The notes beneath the pieces are model-generated. The model searched no databases. It worked only from the letters and a program-made list of their open reading frames with translations, and had not been told where the DNA came from. From an uncultured Bacilli bacterium (GTDB lineage Bacteria > Bacillota_I > Bacilli_A > RF39 > UBA660): DNA of 25,337 nt. Location: the NCBI GenBank assembly GCA_944358665.1, contig CALVRP010000013.1:1-25337 (forward strand). The letters run 5' to 3'. Below, piece after piece: positions 16,620-23,909 of this stretch. Each line of letters begins with the position of its first letter. Position 1 is the stretch's first letter. The position numbers and the translations under genes were made by a program.

Positions 16620-17695
16620 TGAAAATGAATAAATTGTTGGCTTTTTAATAATTTCAAAGCTTTATTTCTAATAAATTCAATTATAATACAAGCAGTAAAT
16701 ATAATAATTCCTGTTAACAATAAATATAATATTACTTTATTTGATGCGTAGAATTCAGGTGATGTAACACCAAACCAATCATATATTTGACTTCTCATCA
16801 TTCTGTTATCATGAATTAAATAAACACCGAATACTAGAGGACTAATAGAATTAATAAATTTATTTTTAAAATTAAATGTAGAAAACAATAAGAAATAACA
16901 TATACTTTGAATAATAACAAACGGATTACTATAGGCTAAACCACTTGCATTTTGGATACCACATAAATATGATACCAAAGAATTAGAAGAGCCAGAGAAA
17001 TTATTGTAAAACATCCAACCAGCAAAATTAATAGTTGCCATAAGAATAAATATTGATAAAAGAATAAATCTATATTTTGCATTTGAAATCCTGCTTAAAA
17101 TATTTTCTTTTGTTATCGGATATTTAGCTAAATAAGCCCCAATAAAATATAAAATAATAAAAGTTATAATATTTGAACCATTATTTGCAAGTTCACCTTG
17201 TTGGGTTATAAAAGGTATTAAGGAAAAAGCAAATAATAGTATTAATATTAATCTTTGAAATTCTGATTTTGATAGATTTTTAATTAATTTATTTAAAAAT
17301 GGACTTAAAGCATATAATGCTAGGTATGTTGCGATAAACCAGTAACCAATATCTATTGGTAATATTGTTTGAACAAATTCTCCTTTTGATACTGTCATAA
17401 TTCCAAATCCAACAAAGATTAATAGAATTACAGCTTTATAAAACCAGGCGGCATTAAATGTTGAGAAAAATTTCTTTAAAGAGAAATTTTTGTTATATTG
17501 AAAATAACCAGTTATTAAAACAAAAGAATTAACATGAATAATAATTATACAAAGAATAAGTTGCATAAGTGAGTGCGTTGTTCCTGTTGTATTATCTAAA
17601 AGTCCTCCATGTACTATAATGTGCCAAATAACAATTAAAATCATTGATATTATTCGCATAAGTTCGAAATTAGATTGTCTTATTTTCTTTTCCAT
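16601..17695 (-). CDS. Acyltransferase-3 family membrane protein (O-acetyltransferase)
   Basis: A 364-residue protein with about ten helices, typical of acyltransferase 3 (OafA/WecH/Oac type). The diagnostic N-terminus is NFELMRIISMILIVIWHIIV (9-28), with Arg14 and the conserved His25 at the end of helix 1. These proteins pass an acyl group, usually acetyl, across the membrane to a sugar of a surface polymer. No SGNH domain is fused, but an SGNH protein is encoded divergently 201 bases away, so the two may act together. The ATG at 17695 follows GGAAGTGTG on the minus strand. It is the only large gene on the minus strand in the window and interrupts an otherwise co-directional array. Confidence 0.9.
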   Translation of the reverse strand: MEKKIRQSNFELMRIISMILIVIWHIIVHGGLLDNTTGTTHSLMQLILCIIIIHVNSFVLITGYFQYNKNFSLKKFFSTFNAAWFYKAVILLIFVGFGIMTVSKGEFVQTILPIDIGYWFIATYLALYALSPFLNKLIKNLSKSEFQRLILILLFAFSLIPFITQQGELANNGSNIITFIILYFIGAYLAKYPITKENILSRISNAKYRFILLSIFILMATINFAGWMFYNNFSGSSNSLVSYLCGIQNASGLAYSNPFVIIQSICYFLLFSTFNFKNKFINSISPLVFGVYLIHDNRMMRSQIYDWFGVTSPEFYASNKVILYLLLTGIIIFTACIIIEFIRNKALKLLKSQQFIHFHKRKIE

Positions 17696-17762
17696 TAAAT
17701 CACACTTCCATATTTATTTTAGTAAATATAACTTATAATAAATTAATTTTTTTCGCAAATAT

Positions 17763-17791
17763 ATTGTATCAAATAGTTTAATTTAAGTCTA
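17763..17791 (-). promoter_or_regulatory. Candidate promoter of the acyltransferase gene
   Basis: Read on the minus strand: TAGACT (17791-17786), 17-base spacer, TACAAT (17768-17763) with TGA before it. The start would be near 17756, giving a leader of about 60 bases. Confidence 0.45.
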
Positions 17792-17848
17792 TATCCAATT
17801 TAAAAAAACACCATAGTAAAGTGATTTATAAATGTTATCTGTTATTTC

Positions 17849-17877
17849 TTTAAATTATTTTAAATTTGTGATAGAAT
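17849..17877 (+). promoter_or_regulatory. Promoter of the SGNH hydrolase gene
   Basis: TTTAAA (17849-17854), 17-base spacer, TAGAAT (17872-17877) preceded by TGA. The predicted start near 17884 is followed at once by GGTGAT and the ATG at 17897. About 57 bases separate this -35 from that of the divergent acyltransferase promoter. Confidence 0.55.
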
Positions 17878-17896
17878 ATTTTAAGTGGTGATAGAA

Positions 17897-18763
17897 ATGA
17901 TTTTAGCTTTAAATATGTCTTTATTAAATATTGATGACCTTAGTTTGTTTGATGGGATTTGTATTTTAATTATTTTAACTTGTGTTATTCTTTGTTTATT
18001 GATATATAATCATAATAACATAAGAAAATTATCCTCTTTTAAAAAGAATGGAATTTATTTAGGTTCTTTTGCTTTTATCATGTTTTCTTCATTACTCTTT
18101 ATTAATCCTACTGAAGCATCTACAAATATAGAAGGAACTAAAACAGTAGAATCAAAATTATTAATAGGAAGTAGCCAGAATAATGAAGTTAATAAATTAT
18201 CGTTAAATAAAATAATTATTATTGGCGACTCTAGAATGGATCTTCTTAAAGATAATAAAAAAGTAGAAATACCTAGTAACGTAGAATTTATTGCTAAATC
18301 AGGAGCTGCCATAAGTTGGTTAGAAGACATTGCCTTGGATAAATTTTACGAGGTTATGGATAATAGAAATGATGATTATACATATCATGTAGTAGTAAAC
18401 TTGGGTGTTAATGATTTAAATCATACTGATAATACTAGACTAATAGCTAAAAATTATTATAATATATATAAAGAATTATTTGAAGAATATCCTGATGTAA
18501 ATTTTTACTTATTATCTGTTAATCCGGTTGATGATGATATTATTAATAAAAAAATACCCAATAATATCAGATCTAATGCTAAAGTTGAAAACTTAAATAG
18601 TCTTATGATTGAATATATGAATGAGGATAGTTTAAGTAATGTTACATATTGCGATTCATATCATAATATAGACTTTGAAACATCAGATGGACTTCATTAT
18701 AATACAGAAACAGACAAAAAAATAATAGATTATATAACCAATGAATGTGTCAATTATAAATAA
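17897..18763 (+). CDS. Membrane-anchored SGNH/GDSL hydrolase
   Basis: A 288-residue protein with two N-terminal helices (about 19-37 and 53-69) joined by a basic loop (IRKLSSFKKN), so both termini should face outward and the catalytic domain lies outside the cell. The domain has all SGNH blocks: GDS with nucleophile Ser112 (110-112), Gly136 in SGAAIS, GVND with Asn172 (170-173), and DGLH with Asp264 and His267. It should be an O-acyl esterase or acyl-transfer partner acting on a surface glycan. The divergent acyltransferase-3 neighbour supports a joint role in polymer O-acetylation. The ATG at 17897 follows GGTGAT; the GTG at 17885 lies within that ribosome site region. Confidence 0.87.
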   Translation: MILALNMSLLNIDDLSLFDGICILIILTCVILCLLIYNHNNIRKLSSFKKNGIYLGSFAFIMFSSLLFINPTEASTNIEGTKTVESKLLIGSSQNNEVNKLSLNKIIIIGDSRMDLLKDNKKVEIPSNVEFIAKSGAAISWLEDIALDKFYEVMDNRNDDYTYHVVVNLGVNDLNHTDNTRLIAKNYYNIYKELFEEYPDVNFYLLSVNPVDDDIINKKIPNNIRSNAKVENLNSLMIEYMNEDSLSNVTYCDSYHNIDFETSDGLHYNTETDKKIIDYITNECVNYK

Positions 18764-18768
18764 GTCAT

Positions 18769-18799
18769 AAAAAATACAGGCTTTAAAACCTGTATTTTT
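18769..18799. terminator. Bidirectional terminator
   Basis: An 11-bp stem, AAAAATACAGG (18770-18780) with CCTGTATTTTT (18789-18799), loop CTTTAAAA. Read on either strand the stem ends in a run of five to six Ts, so it can end both the SGNH gene (plus) and the miniprotein gene (minus). Confidence 0.85.
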
Positions 18800-18812
18800 G
18801 TTATTAATAAAA

Positions 18813-18905
18813 TTAATTAACACCCCACACAATAGTGGCAATAAAGAATAATAATATTACTATTAACATAATCCAAACAATTATTTTTTGTATTTTTTCA
18901 TTCAT
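18813..18905 (-). CDS. 30-residue single-helix membrane miniprotein
   Basis: A short open frame on the minus strand encodes a 30-residue protein: the start MNEKIQKI, then a hydrophobic helix beginning IVWIMLIVILLFF, then the short C-terminus TIVWGVN. Support for a real gene: AGAGGTG (18917-18911 on the minus strand) at ideal distance from the ATG, a TATAAT upstream, and a bidirectional terminator just past the stop. Size, N-terminal charges and the VVW-MLI-like core recall the short DUF4044 and Prli42-type miniproteins of Bacillota; Prli42 anchors the stressosome to the membrane in Listeria. The resemblance is too short to assign a family. It is divergent from the SpoIIM-family gene. Confidence 0.72.
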   Translation of the reverse strand: MNEKIQKIIVWIMLIVILLFFIATIVWGVN

Positions 18906-18923
18906 AATTTCACCTCTAATATA

Positions 18924-18952
18924 ATTATAATATATTTTCCTGATTTTTGGAA
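18924..18952 (-). promoter_or_regulatory. Candidate promoter of the miniprotein gene
   Basis: On the minus strand, a perfect TATAAT (18929-18924), 17-base spacer and a poor -35, TTCCAA (18952-18947). The predicted start falls at the edge of the ribosome site, so the leader is minimal. Confidence 0.4.
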
Positions 18953-18971
18953 TATATTTTTCTAAGTTTAA

Positions 18972-18977
18972 TATAAT
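18972..18977 (+). promoter_or_regulatory. -10 element of the SpoIIM-family gene
   Basis: A perfect TATAAT 21 bases before the start codon. The nearest -35-like sequence is TGGAAT at 18948-18953 (18-base spacer), which overlaps the -35 proposed for the divergent miniprotein gene. Confidence 0.45.
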
Positions 18978-18997
18978 TGAGTAGAGGAGACAAGAAT

Positions 18998-19630
18998 ATG
19001 AAAAAATATATGGACAAGTTAAATGGAAAAATTAGAATTAACAAAAATTTATTTATTTTTTTACTAGTTATAGTAATAATTGGCATAACTGCTGGAGCTC
19101 TTTTTACAGCAATAATAAGTACCTCTGACAAAGAATTAGTAGTTAATTATTTAAATACTTTTTTTGATAATATAGCTAATAATAAGTTGGAATATACAAA
19201 TTCTTTTATTAATTCTTTGATATTAACTGTTGGACTCGCAATTTTAATTTGGCTTTTAGGTGTATCGGTTATTGGTTTTGTAATAGTTATTGTTATATTA
19301 TTTTTAAAAGCTTTTGTTTTAGGTTTCTCAGTAGGCAGTATTATTGCAACTTTCAAAATTAAAGGTATTTTAATGGCCATTATATATTGTTTCCCGCATC
19401 ATGTTATAAATATACTAATATTTATGCTTCTTTCCGCATTTGCCCTTATAATGTCTTTTAGAATTATAAATAGTATTACTTCTAAAAAGCCAATAGATTT
19501 TAAACACTATATGAATAGATATTTAACAGTTTTAGCTTTTTCAATAATCATTTTAACAATTACATCAATTTATGAAATATATGCACTTCCAAAAGTGATT
19601 AACTTTGTTATGGATGTCTTAAAATGGTAG
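18998..19630 (+). CDS. SpoIIM-family membrane protein
   Basis: A 210-residue protein with five to six helices, matching stage II sporulation protein M (PF01944): an N-terminal cytoplasmic segment, a first helix followed by an extracytoplasmic loop with an NSFINSL stretch, a KAFVLGFSVGSI glycine-rich segment (about 105-116), and a CFPHHVINI motif (about 131-139). In spore formers SpoIIM works with SpoIID and SpoIIP in septal peptidoglycan remodelling during engulfment; the family is also found in non-sporulating bacteria with unknown roles. No other sporulation gene is in the window, so spore formation cannot be concluded. The ATG at 18998 follows AGAGGAGA; the TTG at 18977 overlaps the -10. 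It is a single-gene unit. Confidence 0.82.
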   Translation: MKKYMDKLNGKIRINKNLFIFLLVIVIIGITAGALFTAIISTSDKELVVNYLNTFFDNIANNKLEYTNSFINSLILTVGLAILIWLLGVSVIGFVIVIVILFLKAFVLGFSVGSIIATFKIKGILMAIIYCFPHHVINILIFMLLSAFALIMSFRIINSITSKKPIDFKHYMNRYLTVLAFSIIILTITSIYEIYALPKVINFVMDVLKW

Positions 19631-19648
19631 ATTTTCTGCCGTTTTTTT
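19621..19648 (+). terminator. Terminator after SpoIIM-family gene
   Basis: AATGGTAG (19623-19630) pairs with CTGCCGTT (19636-19643), with two G-T wobbles and an ATTTT loop, followed by Ts to 19648. The stop codon TAG is in the left arm. Confidence 0.8.
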
Positions 19649-19656
19649 GATACAAT
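19648..19656 (+). promoter_or_regulatory. Extended -10 of the mnmA unit
   Basis: TGATACAAT directly after the preceding T tract. No clear -35 is visible at normal spacing because that position falls in the terminator stem; an extended -10 can work without one. The start would be near 19663, at the GGTGAT ribosome site. Confidence 0.45.
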
Positions 19657-19672
19657 AATAAAAGGTGATTTT

Positions 19673-20776
19673 ATGAGAAAGGTCATAGTTGGTATGAGCG
19701 GGGGAGTAGATAGTAGTGTAGCGGCTATTCTCCTAAAAAAGCAAGGATATGAAGTTGAAGGCTTATTTATGCGAAACTGGGATACTAGTGTTAATGGGGA
19801 TTTTTTAGGTAATCCTGATTTAAATAATGATATTTGTCCTCAGGAACAAGACTATAATGATGCAAAAAAAGTATGTGAAAAAATAGGCATACCACTACAT
19901 CGCGTTGATTTTGTAAAAGAATATTGGGACTATGTGTTTACCTATTTTTTAGATGAATTAAAAAAAGGAAGAACACCTAATCCCGATATAATGTGTAATA
20001 AATATATTAAATTTGATATGTTTGCTAAGGAAGCAAGAAAATTAGGCGCAGATTACATTGCTACAGGTCATTATGCCAAAATTAAAAACGGTATTTTATA
20101 TAGAGCGAAAGATAACAATAAAGATCAAACTTATTTCTTATCACAAGTTTCTAAAAAACAACTGGAAAATGTTTTGTTTCCTCTAGGCGATTTGACTAAA
20201 AAAGAAGTTAGAGAAATAGCCCATAAATATGATTTAATAACGGCTGAAAAAAAAGATTCTACTGGTATTTGCTTCATTGGTGAACGAAATTTCAAACACT
20301 TTCTAGAAAACTATTTACCAAATAAAGAAGGAAATATTGTTAATATTGAAACAAATGAAGTCTTAGGTAAACACCAGGGACTTATGTATTACACGATTGG
20401 TCAAAGAAGAGGACTTCACGTCGGTGGCACTAATGAAAGATTATTTGTTGTTGGTAAAGATTTAAAGAAAAATATTTTATATGTAGCTTTAGGAGATGAA
20501 AATAAATATTTAATAAGTACAGCAGCCATCATAGAAGAAGTTAATCTATTGGATAAACTTCCAAAAAAATGTACTGCTAAATTTAGATATCGCCAGCAGG
20601 ATAATGTAATAGAAACTAATATATTAGAGGATGGTAATGTTTTAGTGAGTTATCCAGAAGGAGCTAAATCAGTAACTCCAGGCCAGGCTTGCGTATTTTA
20701 TGATGGTGACAAATGCCTAGGTGGCGGTATAATTAAAGAGGTTTATAAAAATAATGAAAAAGTTTCATACTTATAG
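19673..20776 (+). CDS. mnmA: tRNA-specific 2-thiouridylase MnmA
   Basis: A 367-residue ATP-dependent enzyme that puts sulfur on uridine-34 (s2U) of the Lys, Glu and Gln tRNAs in the cytoplasm. Visible features are the PP-loop SGGVDSS (9-15), the NPDIMCN motif with catalytic Cys108, DQTYFLSQ (151-158), and STGICFIGER with the second catalytic Cys200; C-terminal segments TIGQRRGLHVGG and RYRQ match the tRNA-binding part. Length and all key residues are normal. A GGTGAT site precedes the ATG. It is a housekeeping gene placed first in a unit of envelope glycosylation genes, the next starting 11 bases after its stop. Confidence 0.97.
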   Translation: MRKVIVGMSGGVDSSVAAILLKKQGYEVEGLFMRNWDTSVNGDFLGNPDLNNDICPQEQDYNDAKKVCEKIGIPLHRVDFVKEYWDYVFTYFLDELKKGRTPNPDIMCNKYIKFDMFAKEARKLGADYIATGHYAKIKNGILYRAKDNNKDQTYFLSQVSKKQLENVLFPLGDLTKKEVREIAHKYDLITAEKKDSTGICFIGERNFKHFLENYLPNKEGNIVNIETNEVLGKHQGLMYYTIGQRRGLHVGGTNERLFVVGKDLKKNILYVALGDENKYLISTAAIIEEVNLLDKLPKKCTAKFRYRQQDNVIETNILEDGNVLVSYPEGAKSVTPGQACVFYDGDKCLGGGIIKEVYKNNEKVSYL

Positions 20777-20787
20777 AGGTGGTTACT

Positions 20788-22518
20788 GTGCAAAAAATAA
20801 AAACTAAATTAAAAAAAGGAATAAAAGATTTAGAAAAAAGAAAGTATTTCAACATTTATACAATTATCATTTTTGTTTTTTCATTATTTATGTTTATTCC
20901 TTTTATAAGCAACTATATATATGGCGACGATACACCATTTCACGTCGTTAATATACTTGCAAGAGGGGAAGACTTGTCATATTTAACTTCTAAAATAGTA
21001 CCATTAATTGGAAATAATCTAGGATATGGTATTGGCCTTTTTTATCCAATACTGCCTCATGCTTTAGGTGGATTATTTTTAATAATAGCCAATATATTTG
21101 GATTTGAGGCCTATGCCGCTTTAAAAATTGTTAAATTTTTAATCATTTTAGCTTCAGGGCTAACTATGTATATGTTAGCGACTAAATTATTCAAAAGTCA
21201 AAAGCATGGTTTAATAGCATCTATCATTTATTTATCATCTAGTTACTTCTTTGTAGATTTATTTGCCAGAGATGCTTTAAATGAAAGTTGTATTTTTGTT
21301 TTTATGCCATTAGTTTTTCTGGGCCTTTATTATTTGTTCCGAGAAGATGATAAAATCAAATTTTATCTATGTTTTATCCTAGGTTATGTGGGATTAATGT
21401 ATTCTCATTTAGTTTTATCAGTATGGTTTACCTTATTTTTATTTGTGTTTTTACTATTATTTATTAAAGAAATATTTAAAAAGAAAAATTTAATTCCTTT
21501 AATAATATCCGCTATTATTATTTTAATTTTGACTTCTACTTTTACCGTTCCATTAATTGAACATATGATTTTAGGGGAATATGTAATATTTCAAGGAACA
21601 TATGGTAGTGATATCTGGACACTTGATTTAAAATACTTTTTCGTGAAAATTGCTGATTTAACGGGTAGCTCTAATCTATTATTTGTAAGTTTGAACATTA
21701 TTGTTATTTTATTATCTATTGCGGCTTTAGTAAAATTATTAACTAAAAAGGTGCCAACAAATCGTGTAAAATTTATCATTGGATTTTTGATATTTGGAAT
21801 AATGGGTATATTTTTTACCTCAAATGATTTTATTTGGACAATAATGCCTGATTTTTTAAAAAACATTCAATTTCCATGGCGAACTTGTACTTTTGCAACG
21901 ATCGGATTTTGTTTATTAGCTGTAGAAGGGTTAAATTCTTTTTATAATTTATTTAAGAAAAAATTTATTCCTGTTGCTACCGCCCTTATTATCATTCTAC
22001 TTGCATTTAGCTTTTATGATAACCTTCAAGGTGCTAGACTGTATAAAAATATTCCAATTGATATGCCAGCAGGAATGGGATGGCAAAAAGAGTATTTACC
22101 AATCGAAACAGCAGAAAACATAGAGTATTTTGATGAAAGAAATGATAACAAAACAGAAATTACTCAAGGTGATGCTAAGATAAAGGTAATAGAAAATGAT
22201 GTTCCTAATTTAATTTTTGAAGTTAAAAATATTAAAAACGAAGTAACATTAGAATTACCAAGACTTTATTATTTAGGTTATCAAATAATAGACGAAAATG
22301 GCCATAAAATAGAATACTTTAAAAATAAAAATGGATTTATTGCTATTGAATTAGAGAAAAATGGAAAATATTATGTTTCATATCCAGGAACAAATAACTA
22401 CGTAATCGCAAAAATAGTGACATTCATAACAATTACGTGTATAATTATATTATTAGTTATAAGGCATTTAAAAAACAGAAAACAAAACATTTGTAGAGGT
22501 GGTATAAATGAAAGTTAG
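20788..22518 (+). CDS. PTPS-related / YfhO-like GT-C membrane protein
   Basis: A 576-residue protein with about 12 helices, a C-terminal beta-rich extracytoplasmic domain (about 430-540) and a final helix. The first outer loop has YGDDTPFHVVNIL (45-57), with a D-D-x-x-x-H arrangement typical of GT-C catalytic loops, then GLFYPILPHALGG, and later WQKEYLP. These fit the membrane family annotated as 6-pyruvoyl-tetrahydropterin-synthase-related, whose name is misleading, since the architecture is a polyprenyl-dependent glycosyltransferase like YfhO. The CsbB-like gene downstream overlaps by 11 bases and should provide its lipid-linked sugar. The GTG at 20788 is preferred: AGAGGTGG (20775-20782) is correctly spaced, while the GTG at 20779 lies inside it. 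Confidence 0.78.
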   Translation: MQKIKTKLKKGIKDLEKRKYFNIYTIIIFVFSLFMFIPFISNYIYGDDTPFHVVNILARGEDLSYLTSKIVPLIGNNLGYGIGLFYPILPHALGGLFLIIANIFGFEAYAALKIVKFLIILASGLTMYMLATKLFKSQKHGLIASIIYLSSSYFFVDLFARDALNESCIFVFMPLVFLGLYYLFREDDKIKFYLCFILGYVGLMYSHLVLSVWFTLFLFVFLLLFIKEIFKKKNLIPLIISAIIILILTSTFTVPLIEHMILGEYVIFQGTYGSDIWTLDLKYFFVKIADLTGSSNLLFVSLNIIVILLSIAALVKLLTKKVPTNRVKFIIGFLIFGIMGIFFTSNDFIWTIMPDFLKNIQFPWRTCTFATIGFCLLAVEGLNSFYNLFKKKFIPVATALIIILLAFSFYDNLQGARLYKNIPIDMPAGMGWQKEYLPIETAENIEYFDERNDNKTEITQGDAKIKVIENDVPNLIFEVKNIKNEVTLELPRLYYLGYQIIDENGHKIEYFKNKNGFIAIELEKNGKYYVSYPGTNNYVIAKIVTFITITCIIILLVIRHLKNRKQNICRGGINES

Positions 22519-23446
22519 TATTATAATTCCTTGTTATAATGAAGAAGAAATGATAAGTCTTTATTACAAAGAAATGAAGAAAGTAATGAATAAAATGAAA
22601 AAAGTAGAATTTGAGTTAATATTTATTAATGATGGTTCTACCGATAAAACGCTGGATATATTAAGAGATTTAAGTAAAAACAAAGATGTAAGATATATTT
22701 CTTTTTCTCGTAACTTTGGTAAAGAAGCAGGTATATATGCCGGGCTTAAATATGCTACTGGTGATTATGTAGGGCTTATGGATGTTGATCTTCAAGATCC
22801 CCCAGAAATGCTTATAGAAATGTATAATATATTAGAGGAAAAGGAATATGACTGTGTTGCCACCAGAAGAGTAAGTAGAGAAGGGGAGCCACCAATCAGA
22901 AGTTTCTTTGCCAGAATGTATTATAAAATTATTAATAAAATTTCTAAAACAGAAATAGTTGATGGGGCAAGAGACTTTAGATTAATGACAAGACAAATGG
23001 TCGATTCAATTTTAGAAGTGACCGAATATAACCGGTTTTCTAAAGGAATATTTAGTTGGGTTGGCTATAAAACAAAGTGGCTTGAATATAAAAACGTGGA
23101 AAGAGCTGCAGGGACAAGCAAATGGTCTTTCTGGAAACTATTTCTATATTCACTAGATAGTATAACAGCATTTTCAACTGTACCACTTTCTATTGCAGCC
23201 ATATTTGGTGTTTTATTCTGTTTAGTTGCTTTTGTAATTATAATATTCATTATTGTTAGAACACTTATTTTTGGTGATCCTACTAGTGGATGGCCAAGCA
23301 TGGCGTGTATTATGTTTTTAATCGGCGGCGTTCAACTTCTTTGTACTGGTATTATTGGACAATATCTTTCGAAAACATATTTAGAAGTTAAAAATAGACC
23401 TGTTTACATCGTTAAAGAGACTGAAAAAGATTTAAAAAATAAATAG
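22508..23446 (+). CDS. Polyprenyl-phosphate glycosyltransferase (CsbB/GtrB-like)
   Basis: A 312-residue GT2 enzyme with full CsbB/GtrB architecture. The GT-A domain has SIIIPCYNEEE (4-14), NDGSTDKT (41-48), the metal site DVDLQDPP (92-99), DFRLM and the RFSKG motif (176-180), followed by AGTSKW (201-206). Two C-terminal membrane helices (about 226-250 and 264-290) and a basic tail follow. It attaches a sugar to undecaprenyl phosphate at the inner membrane face; CsbB of Bacillus subtilis uses GlcNAc for lipoteichoic acid glycosylation together with YfhO. The donor here is not readable. AGAGGTGG lies upstream of the ATG inside the previous gene. No GtrA-type flippase is adjacent in this unit. 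Confidence 0.92.
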   Translation: MKVSIIIPCYNEEEMISLYYKEMKKVMNKMKKVEFELIFINDGSTDKTLDILRDLSKNKDVRYISFSRNFGKEAGIYAGLKYATGDYVGLMDVDLQDPPEMLIEMYNILEEKEYDCVATRRVSREGEPPIRSFFARMYYKIINKISKTEIVDGARDFRLMTRQMVDSILEVTEYNRFSKGIFSWVGYKTKWLEYKNVERAAGTSKWSFWKLFLYSLDSITAFSTVPLSIAAIFGVLFCLVAFVIIIFIIVRTLIFGDPTSGWPSMACIMFLIGGVQLLCTGIIGQYLSKTYLEVKNRPVYIVKETEKDLKNK

Positions 23447-23468
23447 TTACTAAGGGAGGTTTTGGGAT

Positions 23469-23909
23469 ATGTATGCATTAATAGCTATGCTATTACCAAG
23501 TTTATTTGGCCTAAAAGTAATGGATTATTTACTTAAAGGATTAAAAATAAAGAATTTAATTTTTTACTATGGTATTTTATTATTAATGTCACAAGGAATA
23601 AATAATCTGATAGTACTTTCCTTCTTTGATATTGATAATAGTTTATGGAATGCTTTAAATGAAGTTTCAACATTTTTTAGTATTTATATTTTAATTTCAA
23701 TAGTTATAAATATTTTATTAGTTTTAATGTTTGTTATATTAATAAAAAATATAAAATTAGAAGTAGAGGTAAAATATGAAGAAAAGGATGAAGAACGTAA
23801 AACAAATTCTTCTAAACGGAAGCAAAAAAATTCTAACAAAAATAAAAATAATAGGGGAACTTTGTTTTCAAAAATTGAAAATCATTTTAAGAAAAATAAA
23901 AATAAATAA
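23469..23909 (+). CDS. Unrecognised 146-residue membrane protein with basic tail
   Basis: Not recognised. Three hydrophobic segments are visible (about 3-22, 31-53 and 72-92), then an acidic linker (VEVKYEEKDEE) and a strongly basic Lys/Asn-rich tail (111-146). AGGGAGG (23454-23460) is at good distance from the ATG, so translation is likely. The last 134 bases, encoding residues from about 103 on, also encode the N-terminus of the next gene in another frame, and the tail composition may simply follow from that. Position between a CsbB-like transferase and a phosphoglycerol transferase suggests a helper of that pair, such as a flippase or scaffold; this is only inference from context. Confidence 0.75.
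   Translation: MYALIAMLLPSLFGLKVMDYLLKGLKIKNLIFYYGILLLMSQGINNLIVLSFFDIDNSLWNALNEVSTFFSIYILISIVINILLVLMFVILIKNIKLEVEVKYEEKDEERKTNSSKRKQKNSNKNKNNRGTLFSKIENHFKKNKNK

Noticed and set aside
17696..17896. Hidden gene or riboswitch in the divergent gap
   Set aside because: Only two promoter-like sites were seen; no convincing stem structure or open frame with a ribosome site.
18998..19630. Calling the organism spore-forming from the SpoIIM-family gene
   Set aside because: The family occurs in non-sporulating bacteria and no other sporulation gene is in view.
23823..23829. A run of seven A bases near the end of the 146-residue gene as a slippery site fusing it to the transferase
   Set aside because: A -1 slip leads to the wrong frame; the transferase frame needs +1 or -2, and a normal start with a ribosome site is available.
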